From Sipunculus nudus (taxonomy: Eukaryota > Annelida > Sipuncula > Golfingiida > Sipunculidae), in assembly GCA_026874595.1 (NCBI GenBank), contig CM049316.1, positions 24,577,839 through 24,641,838 on the forward strand: DNA of 64,000 bases, given 5' to 3'. A program made the translations under genes and the position numbers. A model generated the notes under the pieces. The model was not told where the DNA came from. It did no database searches and worked only from the letters and a program-made list of their open reading frames with translations. Numbering within the stretch: position 1 is the stretch's first letter; each line of letters opens with the position of its first letter. Below, piece after piece: positions 10,489 to 23,210 of the stretch.

Positions 10489-11478
10489 TATTGGGTCATA
10501 TTATGCATACACATATATTTTATTATTTTTAAATCATAAATGTTTAAACTGAATTTAAAAGAAAATAATGCCACAACATGGCATCTACAAGAATATTCCT
10601 TGAATCACTATTAAAAAGTTTTGCACATTGGAGTTTTCAGTACATGCTTAATTTTATTCACCAAAATAAAATAAAAGCTTCAGTAAATTTGATAAAATAA
10701 AACATCTTTTCAAATAAAGTATACACACTGTTGGTTGAATGAGGGACAAACAATATCATTGTGCTAATTACTATCCCAGTTTTAATTTATTACTGGAATT
10801 AATAGTCAATTTCACACCTGGTGAAGTTTTTACTCTTCTGAAGTCAGGAATTACTTATCTCATGAACATCCACACTTTCATAGCAATACACCACTTTGTG
10901 GACACAATTAAATGTACACTTTAATCATTGTAACCCTGGTGGTACAATACAAAATCTAAAATGTAGCATGTCCAAGAATAAAATAAAATACAGAAAATTA
11001 TAACATTCATCTAGTTTATGCACCAGCTGGAGGGGGGGGGGGGGGTGAGTGCAGGACAGAGGGAAAGCCTGCTGGTAGTGGCCAAGCTGGGCCAAGGCAA
11101 GCTGCCTGGGGTGGGTTACATAATGCAAGTGAAGGCTGTACTACTAGGTGGATTAGATGTAAACAACACTTGACATGGTGTATGAAAACATGAAAAAAAG
11201 CTATTCTTTCCAATCAATTTCTTTGAAATTTCAGATTTTAAAAGATTAAATCCTTATGTATATATGCTGTGAAAATTAAATAAACAGTGCCAAAGTTGGA
11301 CAAAATTTAAGGTACTGATTTTTTATTAATGCTAATAACTTGAAAAATTTGCAAAATTCAGATCTAATTTTGGGTAAACAATTGAATCTTGATTTAATAA
11401 AGTTATATTCCTGAAAAAAAAGTCTCTAGGTTCAGCAATTCTCATGTTAGGTGAGTAAATATATTTCCTGATTTTTTA

Positions 11479-11512
11479 AACAAGGGACCCATGGGTCACG
11501 TCGCTCAGCTGA
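11479..11512 (+). repeat. Pearl-like element head
   Basis: This is the conserved ACAAGGGACCCATGGGTCAC head plus GCTCAGCTGA. It lies 383 bp before the next head at 11862. A G14 tract is at about 11031-11044. No gene is visible in 10489-11861. Confidence 0.6.
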
Positions 11513-11861
11513 ATTTTGGAAAATATTAGTAACTGCAAAATATTTTTATTTCTTATGGTCTTTCCATGTATATTACCATCTGAAAAGCTAAGAGAAAATG
11601 GCCCAGCTTAAATGAAACTCTGTAAATTATAGAATAATGGACATGGGCTAAAGCATATGGACTGTGTAATAAATGAAACCTTTGGCCTGAAACCATTTAG
11701 TGATGCACCAAGGGAAAAAAATTGGCCTATGGTAAGTGTCATATAAAAGTTCAATTTCATAAACAATAATGTGTTAAGGTAATTAAGTTTTCAAAAGCTA
11801 AATATATGGCCATATGAGTTGAAAATTAATCCCACAAAGTTTAACCAATATTCCTAATTTT

Positions 11862-13257
11862 AACAAGTGACCCATGGGTCATGACGCTCAGCTGCCAAGC
11901 ATGACCTGTGACATCATGGACTGAGATTCACAACTTCCAGTCAAATTTTGAAGAACCAATTTGCCAATATGTTGAAAATTTTCTATGACAACAGAAATAT
12001 ATATCACCTGTTTCTGGTTAAAACACAGTGAATTGATGGTCTGAGGAAAATGCATGATTGTTAAGCTATCAGGAACTATTCCAACAGCTTGCTTGAAACC
12101 TGTCAGTCTCAAAAGGAACTCCACAAAGGGCAAATACAAGATCAAAATTTATAGCAAAAATCAAGGAAATACATGCAAGAACTAGAATCCCTAAATCAGA
12201 GTGGAACGGGTGAAGTGAGGCATGGATTGAGTGGCAAGGGGAAATAGAGTGAAGTGTTGCATATTAGCATGGATGTCTGCAGCCCAATTGTGTATGTAGG
12301 TTGCGCCACCTACCACAAAATCCAGAAGCTGTCAAACCACTACATGTATATGAGTGATTTTTGCCCTTGGCAGACAAACAGATGGACGCTGTGCAAAAAT
12401 GGCTGCAGGTGGCGCCATCAGTTTTGCGTATGATAAAGAGCTATGTGAGAACTATACACATGCAAAACTTTGGCCCAATCGGTCAAATGGTTCCCAAGAT
12501 ATGAGCTTGAATATCTGCTGCATAAATGTAGAATGTAGGTGGCGCCACCTGTCATAAAATCAAGAGAGCTGTCGGGGATGTATAAACCTGCAAAATTTTA
12601 GGCAGATATGTCAAACCACTGCAGAAATATGAGTGATTTTATCCCATGGCAGACAAATAGACGGGAGCTGTGCAAAAATGGCTGCAGGTGGCGCCACCAG
12701 TTTTGCATATGATGCAGAGCTATGTGAGATCTATACACATGCAAAATTTTGGCTCAATCAGTCAAAAGGTTCCCGAGATATGAGCTTGGATGTCTGCAGT
12801 GTAAAGTTTATGTAGGTGGCGCCACCTGTCATAAAATCAGAAAAGCTGTCCAGGATGTATACGCATTCTGAATTTTAGGTGAATTAGTCTAACCACTGCA
12901 GAGATATGAGTGATTTTAACCCAAGGCAGACAAACAGATGGACACTGTGCAAACATGGTTGCAGGTGGCGCCACCATTTTTTGTGCATGTTATAAAGCTG
13001 TCCAAGGGCTACATTTGTGCAAAAAAATTTTCCTGATCGGTCAAACGGTTCCCGAGATATGTGGGTTTATGTGTGGAAACAGACCCACAAACTGACGCAG
13101 AGGGCAGAGGAAAGGTCAGAGGTCAAAACAAAATCGGGGCGCATCAGTTCACATGTGACCTGAACGTAATCCTGGAATTCGTAAAATTCCGCCCAGTGGT
13201 TATGGAGGAGTTCTCCGGACACCTACGCCGCCGCCGCGCGGCGTGCAGCTGAAAACA
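11862..13257 (+). mobile_element. Pearl-like element with three 278-bp tandem units
   Basis: The head is at 11862 (AACAAGTGACCCATGGGTCA, then GCTCAGCTG). Repeated units start near 12352, 12631 and 12908. Each includes GAGTGATTTT, GCAGACAAA-AGA, TGCAAAAATGGCTGCAGG and the perfect palindrome GGTGGCGCCACC (12538, 12687, 12815, 12964; one partial at 12408). A GC-rich end (GCCGCCGCGCGGCGTGCAGC) closes it near 13257. Open frames across the units are not conserved as proteins. It is non-autonomous; mobility is inferred from the family layout. Confidence 0.6.
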
Positions 13258-13740
13258 TAGTATCCGCAAAACTCTGTTTTGGCGGATACAATTATTGAGA
13301 AACAGGTTCTTCTGTATGAATTTTTGTTCAATACAAGCCAACTGTACTGCACTTTTATAAATGATGGTAATATTTATTCAGAAATATTTGACCCAATCCT
13401 TTACAAGATTACATAAATATACATCCAACTGCATTCACTTTGACTGTTCTTGAGATAATATGATCAAAAGGAATTAAAAGATGGTTGCCTGGTGGCTATA
13501 TTGGACTTCTGACAAGTCTTAAATCAGACAACAAACATTCTCTAAATCGGACCAAACATTAAAGATAAATTACTGAAACTGCACTGAAGAAAGAATTTCT
13601 AAGGTGGCTAACTGGCAGACATAATGGATTTCTGACAAGTATGACATTTGATATCCCACATTCTCCAATAAGAGACCAAACTTGGGGCAAATTATCCAGT
13701 AATGAATGCCCAAAACAATTCAAAAGGCATGTCCAGGCGC

Positions 13741-13845
13741 TCATATCAGATTTATAGATATGCAATTATAAAAAGTGTAAGTCCAATATTTTTTATTATC
13801 ACTCTCCTTTTCAATGGGGTCAGCAGGGTAGGTAAACTGCCAAAC
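13741..13845 (-). CDS. Candidate terminal exon, unidentified protein
   Basis: On the minus strand a good polypyrimidine acceptor (TTTCTTTTCTTTCAG) ends at 13846. It is followed by an open frame of 34 codons starting VWQFTYPADPIEKESDNKK and a stop at 13741. This could be the last exon of a gene to the right, or part of the MARVEL gene's transcript. Another frame is also open for a similar length. No family is recognised. Confidence 0.25.
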   Translation of the reverse strand, partial: VWQFTYPADPIEKESDNKKYWTYTFYNCISINLI

Positions 13846-14284
13846 CTGAAAGAAAAGAAATGCAGAAAGAATGACTAAGAGTCTTGAAATAAAACAAAAA
13901 GCCATCCTAAATCAAGGTACACATCCACATATTATGAGAACAAACACTTGCTTTTATATGTGGTGATATATATTAAAATATTCAGTTTATTACTAGGATT
14001 CCATAAAATAAACTGCAAAATGTTCCCATCATCTTATAAATCAGTAGCTAAAACTTAATACTATACTCTTATAGTCTTAATGCCTGGCTGAAGCATTCCG
14101 ACAACAGTGTTTTTGTTATGGTGTAACCAGGTACTTATTACTGAGCCTTATCACTTAATAGGCTGATACAAAAGGGAGTCATATATCACCAGTGTCACTC
14201 ACAATTACAGCCACACAGGGAGATGTACCAGCTGGAGTTGGATGGTTATATTTACAAGAAAAATAGAGATGGTCTATAAAATAA

Positions 14285-15395
14285 GTAATTGTGAACATCC
14301 CTGACCTATGACCTTGGCCTTTTGCCCACATATCAACTGGATTTTTTCTAAATGATGGGTAACTACTAACCACTTTAATCTGGTGTAATTACTTGGCAAC
14401 CAATGGGTGAATAACTTTGACCTGCAACCTTTAACCTGCTGACCAGCTGACCCAAAAATCAATAAGTTATTTATTCAAGCAAAAAGACCCATAAATATGA
14501 AGTTTGAGTCAAACTGAGTGATGCATAGATGTGGCATATGTGAAAGACTGAAGGTTTGGGTTGAACAGTTACACTTGAAATATGCTCACAAGCATTTAGA
14601 ACACTTAAATATTGTGACCTTGACCTTTGACTTTTTGACCTCAACATCAATAGGCTTCTTCCCTTATTGGTAGGTAAGCCATATATGACAGATGGAAGGT
14701 ACAGATTGAAAAGTTTGCCTGAAAATGACTCCAATGAGTTCACTTTGGGTGCTGTGAACTTGACCTTTGACCTCAAAATCAACAGGTCTCTTCCCCTGTT
14801 GGCAGAGAAGCGATATCAGTGCTGAAAGGTTTGGAATGAAAAGTCTAGCTTGAAATGTGTCCACAAACTTTTCAAAGAAGTGGATCCTGTGACCCTGACC
14901 TTTGACCTTGTGACCTCAAAATCTATAGGATTCTTCTCCAACTTAGTAGGTGAGCTATATGTGAAAGATCAAAGAATTGGGATGACAGGGTTGGCTTAAA
15001 ATGCATCCACAGGCTTTTCAAAGAAGAGGCTCCTGTGACCTTGACCTTTGACCTTTTGACCTAAAAAAAATTATGGTTCTTCCCCTGTTGGTAGGTGAGC
15101 TGTATGTGAAAGATGGAAGGTTTGGGATGAAAATTTTGTCTCAAAGAGTTATTTCTGGGGGGTGCAAACACACCCCATAACTTCGAGAATATAGGTCGCA
15201 GTGACCTAATTTCAGGTTTGCAAGGAGATCTTTTTATAACCTCTAAGACTGCATAGGGTTCATGGCCCTAGCCCCTACGGTTACGATTTGTGCCCTGCTA
15301 ACGGCCGGACGGCCGGCCGGACGGACAGACGGAAGGAAGACGGACAAAGACCCATCGCTATAGCCCAGCATGACTGAAAGTCAGCTGAGCTAATA
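14285..15395 (+). mobile_element. Pearl-like element with ~140-bp tandem units and ACGG patch
   Basis: Units carry GTGACCTTGACCTTTGACC near 14618, 14755, 14888 and 15035. Each is followed by a TTCTTCCCCTGTTGGTAGG-type segment and a GATGGAAGGTTTGGGATGA-type segment. A common 3' part follows: CGGTTACGATTTGTGCCCTG, an ACGG-rich patch (15302-15340), and a tail with ACTGAAAGTCAGCTGAGCTAA. No clear head of the standard type was found at the left edge, so the start is approximate. Confidence 0.55.
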
Positions 15396-15612
15396 AAAAA
15401 TTGAGGTTTTTCCTTAATTTCTCAAAGGAACGAAGTCGCAAAGACCCAGTTTTCGGCTTGGTAGGATATCTTGGGGACATCTAACATTATGCTGAATTTT
15501 GGATTCCTAGGTCTTACGATTTCAAAATGTGCAACATCTACGGACGGACGGACAGATGACTGACAATGGACCACGACTATAGCTCAGATGACTTATAGTC
15601 AGCTGAGCTAAA
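15396..15612 (+). mobile_element. Second pearl-like 3' end
   Basis: It contains CGGACGGACGGACAG at 15541 and a tail hairpin: GCTCAGATGACT, a short loop, then AGTCAGCTGAGC, followed by TAAAAA. This repeats the same tail as the element just before it. Confidence 0.55.
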
Positions 15613-17696
15613 AATAGATGAATTATTAATTGACATAAAGTTATTTTATATGAAATCTGTAGCTTATCAATCAAAACATGTACTGTGTACCCTGAGGGAC
15701 CATCTCTAAGCAGGGTTGGGTTGGTAAACTGTGGCAGGTAATACCACTTATTACCCAGGTTGGGCAATAAGTCTTGAATCCCACATTCAAGTTTTATGCG
15801 CAATATGATATGAACTTTTCTAGAAGCATCCTTTTTAATCTCAGAATCACTGCATGAGATGCACATAATCAAATACAGGGGAAAAACTACAGTGAATGTC
15901 GATGAAATAAGTCTAATTCCAATAGATGAGCTACATCATAGATATTAATGAAGAAAAATTTTATCTTGAGTATCTTTAGCTGGTCATCTTCAGCAGGTCA
16001 TTTTCTCACAGCAGAGCATTTTTTTCCTGTTCATCTTTAACCTTTTACAAGACTAACAGAATGCAGTGGTTTTTTTTTTCATCAACCCCACATACAGAGA
16101 AAGTTTGCCAGACTGGATCTTTAGATTACATAGCAGCAGTCAGAGTTTATACTATGAACACAGTAACAAAATTACTATGTCCAGTCTGAACAAATTATCT
16201 AAGTAATATATATGTTCACATACGAAGGTGATGGAGAGATATATAATTTTGTCTTTCTTTATTTATGTTGTCTCTGCAAATGTTTCCTGCCTTAAGTTAA
16301 TTACATAGACTGCAAGCCGACTAACACTACTAACATACACGTAAATCCAGCATAGTTCCTCTTGATTGACTGGTTATAATTGTCACTTGAAAATTTCCTA
16401 TTTTACTCTTTGAGTTTACTGTCTTATGGTGTTATGGGAAGGGGCTTTACTTGTGCTGGTTGTCCCTGATATTTTACAAGCAAAAGTATTTGTGAAAATA
16501 CAGAGATCTATTAATCAGTACAGAGCTACCATTCCAAGTAATATCAGGCATGACCCCACTTGGATGTAACTTGATATTCATCTGCTGTAAAGACCAGTGT
16601 GCCTGCAGACCTGGAAGGTCAACTTTATTTGGGGACCATCATTGGCATAAAAAGAATTTATTTTAACAGCTATATATGTTACTAAGTTTTGAAGTTGATT
16701 AGGCATGTTGTTTGAAGTTTCTATACATTCATGTGAACTAATTTTGCGATGGTCCCCATTTCTGAAGTTGACAGCAATGACATGGGGTACAGGCTGGATT
16801 ACCCTTGTAAAGCCCTGTGACAAGCTCATTCATCATAAGGAGATGTCACAGAAATATATAAATACCAAATGGAAATGACACAATTTTTTTTCAGCTGAAA
16901 ACTTTAAATTATGTTTTGCTTGACACATATAAAATGAATCAGATATTTGGACAAAGATATACTTTAAATTAAAGGTGAATGAATTGACTATGTTTTGGCC
17001 TTGAGTGGATACATTTGACCAGTGGTCAAGTGTGTCAGCCAGAAGAGGTCATTAAGCTTCCCCCTTGGGGTTAACTGATCTGATACCAAGACACTCATTT
17101 CAAATGATGGTCCAAACCTTTAATTTTATAAATGTCAAAAGACACCATGATTGATAACATTTATTGATTTAATTTAGGCTTAAACCTTTTTGCACCTTTC
17201 TTTACCTATTAGGTTTTAACATCTCATTCTTGTTTTATAGTCCTTGCTCCCCCTAACCCATCCCCTCATGTTCGCATTTCATGTGAAGGATTAGAGGTTT
17301 TACATGTATTTTCTTGTATTTTAAGCTGTGCTTGTACATTCTTCTTACAGTCTTGCTCCTTTTCATATGATATCTATGATAATTATGCCACTGGTGGTCA
17401 GATGCCACTAACTTGATAGCATGCCCTTATTTTCCATATAATATGTAATGGCTTACATGAAAATAACATATGGTAAGTTCTGATATTTATTAACACAGTT
17501 AATGAAAACATTTCCTGCCAAAAGTAATGTGGCTTGTTTGCTAATGCATAAAATAATCATGAAAAAGTGGACCGGAGCTGTGTAACGCACTGTAGTAAAA
17601 CAGCCAGTAAAACCAGACCCAGCAAACACTGTTAAATATACATCACCAGATCACATACTACAGCTCAGGCCACAGACCAGTTCTTATTCAGTGAGC
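15613..17696. other. No gene seen; one small inverted repeat
   Basis: The region is AT-rich and without supported exons. Around 16616-16775 a short inverted pair (TGGGGACCATC and GATGGTCCCCA with similar flanks) suggests a small decayed palindromic element. Confidence 0.4.
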
Positions 17697-18027
17697 GTGT
17701 TTACGATAAGGGTACGCCCTCAAGGAAACCACGATGGGGCGATATAGGAAAGATAAGATGTTGTGGTCCTTCGGGTAAGATACTCTCTGATATGGATATG
17801 TTACCTGGTGCGTTAGGATGTACAAAGCTGCAAATATCCGAAAACGATGCGACAAAAGATATTCTGTCGGGTTGCGTGGGACAACTGTGCACCAGCCTCT
17901 GCTAGGGGAAACCCGTCAATGTCACATGATACGGGTCGATGGTTTGACGTCATCATGGGAATCCCCTTCTCATTTCATTCCAGATCTGCTGTTAGGGGAC
18001 AGCACAGTATTGAGATGTAAAATATAG
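17697..18027 (+). repeat. Segment duplicated at 48122-48460
   Basis: It is collinear with 48122-48460 and similar along its length by eye, with shared GGTACGCCCTCAAG, GTGGTCCTTCGGG and GTTAGGAT strings. Open frames run through parts of both copies on both strands. One reads LPGALG..., faintly like the start of an F5/8-type (discoidin) domain, but stops interrupt it in this copy. Treat it as a repeat or exon relic. Confidence 0.45.
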
Positions 18028-18277
18028 TGACACCTGTCTGAAAGACCACCCATCTGATATGACCACCTGTCCAATAAGACCACCCTTGAGTGAACCGAAA
18101 GCAGGTACACTGGTTTTAACATGTATAGTAAGACCCCCTGTGAATCAAGACCACTTTTATCCAGTCCAACGTGTGATCTTATATTAGACAGGTTTGACTG
18201 GGTTCAGCAATTGCCTAGACCAGGAGGTAATGTGTTCATTCTCGTTCGTGTGTTTGTGTGTTTGTTCACAACATAAC
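18028..18277 (+). repeat. GACCACC-type interspersed repeat, also at 47640-47889
   Basis: It starts CACCTGTCTGAAAGACCACC and continues through TGTGATCTTATATTAGACAGG to GTTCGTGTGTTTGTGTG. The same block lies at 47640-47889. AAGACCAC motifs and the opposed CTGTCT and AGACAG ends suggest a short inverted-repeat element. Confidence 0.6.
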
Positions 18278-19012
18278 TAACGCAGTCATGAAAGGAATCT
18301 CATGACATTTCCAAGGCATTGCGGTAATGGGCCAATAGCGAATCATTCAAAGTTGTTGATGTGGATCCGGCACATGACCTGGATCCAGGAAGGTCATCAA
18401 AGAATATTCACAAAGGTACAGTTACTTATGTACGAATGAGCCTGGAATATGGTCCTGATAAGTGAATGACGGAGGCTTGTGTTAAGTAATATGCAGACTT
18501 CTAGTTAAAAAAGTTCGAGTAAGCCAGGCATCAATGCGGAAGGGAGGGCTTAATTAACCCGTTTTCATAGAGACGTAGGCCTATTTTATAAAAGTCAAAT
18601 GTGGTTGCCGACGCTTGAAGTAGAGCCAATTGGGTTTTGGCAATAATACTAATTACTATAATTTAACGTCCTGTTAATTTTCTGATTCTTTCAAATTCTT
18701 GTACAAATAATGAAAAAGTACCTGTCATATAAAAGTCGATGTGGTAATCTCGAGACATTCTGTTTGAGCAAAGGTACCCCTTTATGTCAGTACCATGTAT
18801 ATCTCTGAATGATATGTAAAATCAGATTTTTTTTTGCATATGTGAGCAGATTGTAAAGAAAAAAAATATTCTATTTTCTAACAAATATGTAATGTCATTT
18901 CACAGCACAATGCATGGTGTACACAAATTACCAAATTTATTGTTTCATATGTTAATCCTTTTATATATTGCACATATGTATATTGAGCCTAACTTTAACT
19001 TTTTTTAACTTA

Positions 19013-19058
19013 TATTATTATTATTATCATTATTATTATTTATTATTATTTATTATTA

Positions 19059-19089
<31 letters not shown>

Positions 19090-19101
19090 CATCATCATCA
19101 T
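19013..19101. repeat. (TTA)n microsatellite
   Basis: An interrupted TTA/ATT tract ends in ATCATCATC. The matching tract in copy B is at about 54834-54950. Confidence 0.9.
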
Positions 19102-20088
19102 TTAAACATGAAGGTGAATTGGAAAGTACGTTTAAGGCTGTTTTTTTTTTTCGGACAAGAACGAGTCATTTTCTTCTCCGCTCAGTCGACAAAAGATCTC
19201 TTTCTGAATATTGCGAAAGTTATTTGATAAAATTGATGATTTCAGGCTTTTTTAAACTTGCCCAAGGGCATTGATTTGAAACATAAGCAAGACGTACACG
19301 CAAGCAAAGCTATCGTGAAGGAAAAAGAAAAATGTTTTTCTTTGAGTCGTCAAATATTGCACACAGCTGAAGTGATTGAATATGGTCTTATTAATTCGTA
19401 GGAGAGGGATAATAACTAGATTGTTTAAGAATATTATTATTGGAACGAGCCATGTACGGAATCGGTTCCCATGATGTAGGGATGACTTTTAAAAAATAAC
19501 TTTTCTTCTGGACTATTTCCATTTAATCGGGCTACCTAAAATTGCGTAGAAATAAATTTTCCTTTCGTAAATATGTTCTTTTCGATATGTTATTTTTTCC
19601 CATTTTTTAAATTCTTTTTATCTTCTCCTAATGCAAAGTGGGTAACCTAAACCTATCGCACAAGTTATCATGCAAGTTAAGTGAGGTAACCGTGCTTGTC
19701 TTTTGAGGTAAGAACAAGGATGGTACGTGCAAGCGGAATCACTCAGTCAGGTTCAAGCACATGTTTGTTCCCGATGCACAAGTTCAGTATTTCGGGTCGC
19801 TACCCACCTGAACACTGGCCACAGGTAAATCTTTCGTTCACTTAGTCATTCATGAAAACTGCTGTCTAAAAAAATAGATTATATTTGAGGAAACTGTCAC
19901 AAGTGTTCGAGCTTGTTAGAGCCCATATTCAGCATATATTATTGTATATAATCGATGAGGTCAAATGGACAAAGTGGTTTCATATGGCCTCGACAGATGG
20001 CAGCAGCATGAAGTGTTTCACTGACTCCTTCACACAAATGTAGTGTATGAAAGAACATGTGAACCTTGTTTTGTCTAGATGGGAATTC

Positions 20089-20091
<3 letters not shown>

Positions 20092-20147
<56 letters not shown>
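20092..20147. repeat. (TA)n microsatellite
   Basis: Perfect TA run; the copy B partner is at 55950-56009. Confidence 0.95.
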
Positions 20148-20150
<3 letters not shown>

Positions 20151-22392
20151 AGTGGAAAATTACCCTTGTTTTATTTGTATTTCTTTTGTGTTGGCAAATG
20201 GTTTCCATTGAAATTCCTGACTTAAAAATGATTAGGCCATTACATGAAAGACAATTATATTCAAATATTTATGTGCACCATTAGTATAATCTGAAGCAGA
20301 TTCACATATTTGTCGAATTCCGTTATCTTGAAACTATTGTTTCAAATGCACAATTTCATAGTGAAAATGACCTGCATCAAATGTGTGACAGAGCGCAAAG
20401 TGAAAAAAAAATCTATTCAGATTAATATAAGTTGCATATATCCTTGAATGCTATCAGCTGCGTAATAAGACAATTAGCCTCAGACAGTGGTATCCTGGAA
20501 AAAAAAACTTGCATAATTTATCGCGCCTTTAATCAACGATTACAAATGCATTGATGTAAATTAATGTAAATTGCTATTAATAATTATTTCAAGTGAAGTT
20601 GTCCACGAGCCCTTTCCACACCTTTCCTTTAGATATAAGTTCTTTCTCACATGTAGCAGCTAGGCTTTTTATAAGAATAATATTTGAACATTCCGGGTCG
20701 CTTAGGACAAAATTTTGTCCTGTGTGAATTAGGAGCGTCTCAGTGGGAGGTGATATGTGTCAGATTTTAAAGGGTTGTGTAAATTTGATGTTTTTTTTTT
20801 CATTTTCGTATCATCACATGATTAGATATTGTGTCCTATGTTATTATGATTATTTTATTATACTGGAGGTGTCAGCATATATTAGTGTTTATACAACTGA
20901 CAGGTTTGAGGTAATCAGCAATGGCCAGTGACTATTACAAGAGCCGACTTTGATCCTTTTGGTATTAAAGCCCGAAATTTCCTGCGTCTGCTGAGGAGCT
21001 TGGACACCCAGAATCGAGCCTCCGAATGAGAATTCGAGCGTCTCAGACGCTTACCCCCGGCCCGGCGTATCTGGAAGCCCTGAATTGTCGTGTACATTTC
21101 AGCTGTTTATGTTATGTCGTTTAACTGTACAACTCTGGAATTTAATTCATATCGAGTAATCCAATCCTAGGCCAATCCATTCAACAGCACCCGGCACCAC
21201 ACTTTTCATGTTCTAGTTTTTTTTTGCCGTGAATACACAACTCAGTAGGCATTTATCTTGCACTGGTAAGTCTACTTGAGTCGTGTCACAAGTCATACGG
21301 GGAAATTCTTTATTGCATTGATACCGTGGTACACAACCGGTATTCTTAACATTACGCTACGAGTGACATATTAACACAAAGAAATACATGTGAACGAACA
21401 AACCAAAGTGAAAATCAATAAGTCATTTCCTGTGTCGGGTAGAAGTTTGTTATCGTCAAGTGATGCGTACGAGCCATGATTGTTTCATACGGCTCGTGAT
21501 TAAACAAACATGCAGGATTTTTCTCGTACATGGTAGGTGTTGTTAGAAAGTATACAAGCAAGACAAACGATTGTCAGGTTTATTTTAAGTAAAAGCGTAT
21601 CGGTAGGCGAACCATTTCCTGCTTCATCGATTTCACTCGTGCCTGCTACCAAAATATTTGTTGTTCATTCCTCTTTTTCTTTGATACATCTGCTTTTTTT
21701 AAATCAAAAGCCCCTCCCATTTCTTATATCATAGCATTGGCATGATTTATTTAAATGATTTTAAGCAGATCGTTAACGTCGCAGCAAACTCTAAACTAGC
21801 CGAGACAAAACGACTCATCAGGCATTTATATTGGGATGGTAGGGCTACTTGAGTTGTGATTCAAGCCATACGGGAGAATTTACTGCAACGATCCTGAATC
21901 GTGTTGCATTGATGTCGTAGTGAACAGCCCATTTATCTTAACATTAGGCTACGAATGATGAATTATCACAAAAGAATATATGTGAATTGACTATCCAGAC
22001 TAAAACTCCGTCTCTGTGGTAACGAGTCATTTCCTGTAACACGTACAAGTGCGCTGAGTTAAGTAAATCATGCGAGCCGTGCTTGTATTCATGCGGTCAG
22101 AAGTTCAACAAAGATGCGGAGGACTTTAGCAATATGCTGTGTTAAATCGGAATTTTTCTCACTCACGGTAGGAGTTGTTAGAAAGCACACTAAAAATGCT
22201 AACGATTGGCCTGGTTTATGTCAAGTGACAAAAGGTGAGTAGGTAATGAGGTGTTGCCAGAAATGATGAACATACTTGCATACTCGTGGAACCTTATAGT
22301 GCGTTCCTCGCTGAAGGATGTAACGGCACTCTGACAGCCATGCAGTGCGCTGGTCGTATACTCTCTAATGTCTGAGAGACGAACCCCAAACA

Positions 22393-22426
<34 letters not shown>

Positions 22427-22491
22427 AACTAAACATCTCTGGTCCCATACCATAGGGCTCTAGCAGTTGTTTATTGCAGAAAATTGGATGA

Positions 22492-22545
<54 letters not shown>
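22393..22545. repeat. (CA)n then (TA)n microsatellites
   Basis: A CA run lies at 22393-22424 and a TA run at 22499-22545, 75 bp apart. The copy B counterpart of this interval holds the LTR-like insertion at 58197-59068. Confidence 0.9.
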
Positions 22546-22547
<2 letters not shown>

Positions 22548-23175
22548 GGAATCGAAGTCACATGAAAATATTTCCAGGTTATGGAAGATTATGCCTATCG
22601 TATTACAGATATGTGGCTTGAACTGTTGGTGGCCAGTCCTTGAGTGTGACCCCCAGACCTAAGTGTTATCACAGATAAACTAAAAACATGTATATCATGT
22701 GATCACATGTGATTTTCTGCTGTTTTAAGCTATGCGCCGCACCTCCTATAGGCCTACTTCATTTGTTTATCAACAATATTTACCAATTGTTCTGATAAAG
22801 TAGATTAATCGAAGAATTGAGAAAGAGGTTAAAGGTTGAAATAGTGTTCATGCTATGGCAACAGCTGCCGGGGCAGTTGTTCATATCATAATTACTAAAA
22901 CATATATTTCGACACGAGCCCACTCCAGAGGTGGTCTTGGGGTTTTCGGAATGCTTTACTACTTGGTTAATACAGTTCATCAATCTTTTGACAGGAGTGT
23001 ACGCCTGTCAGTATAGGCACGAGGATAGGAGACAGGGAAGCCAAACTGATAAGAACACCTAAACCAAAATATTAACTCCATGGTATATGTGGCGGGCATG
23101 AAGAAAATTATGATATTTTGTGAACGGTTTTTCATGTAAGAGGAAGATTGGGGTTTGCCCGGAAGGGGCGGGAGG

Positions 23176-23210
23176 AGTGTGTGTGTGTGTGTGTGTGTGG
23201 GGGGGGGGGG
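23176..23210. repeat. (GT)n followed by G11
   Basis: A GT run leads directly into a G tract. Copy B has only a G tract near 59716-59729. Confidence 0.9.

Noticed and set aside
12354-13095. Three similar small proteins from consecutive frames (RQTDG..KMAAGGA)
   Set aside because: They are the 278-bp tandem unit translated three times; the frames are not kept and have no gene signals.
14600-15100. TGACCTTTGACC repeats as nuclear-receptor response elements
   Set aside because: They lie within tandem units of a pearl-like element and repeat with it; sequence alone does not support regulation.
19059-19274. Frame starting with poly-leucine that could mimic a signal peptide
   Set aside because: It reads through a TTA microsatellite, and the copy B counterpart is not conserved as a protein.
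21537-21734. A 65-residue frame nearly identical at 57373
   Set aside because: The similarity comes from the segmental duplication. The DNA around it is equally conserved and the frame ends differ, so there is no sign of coding constraint.
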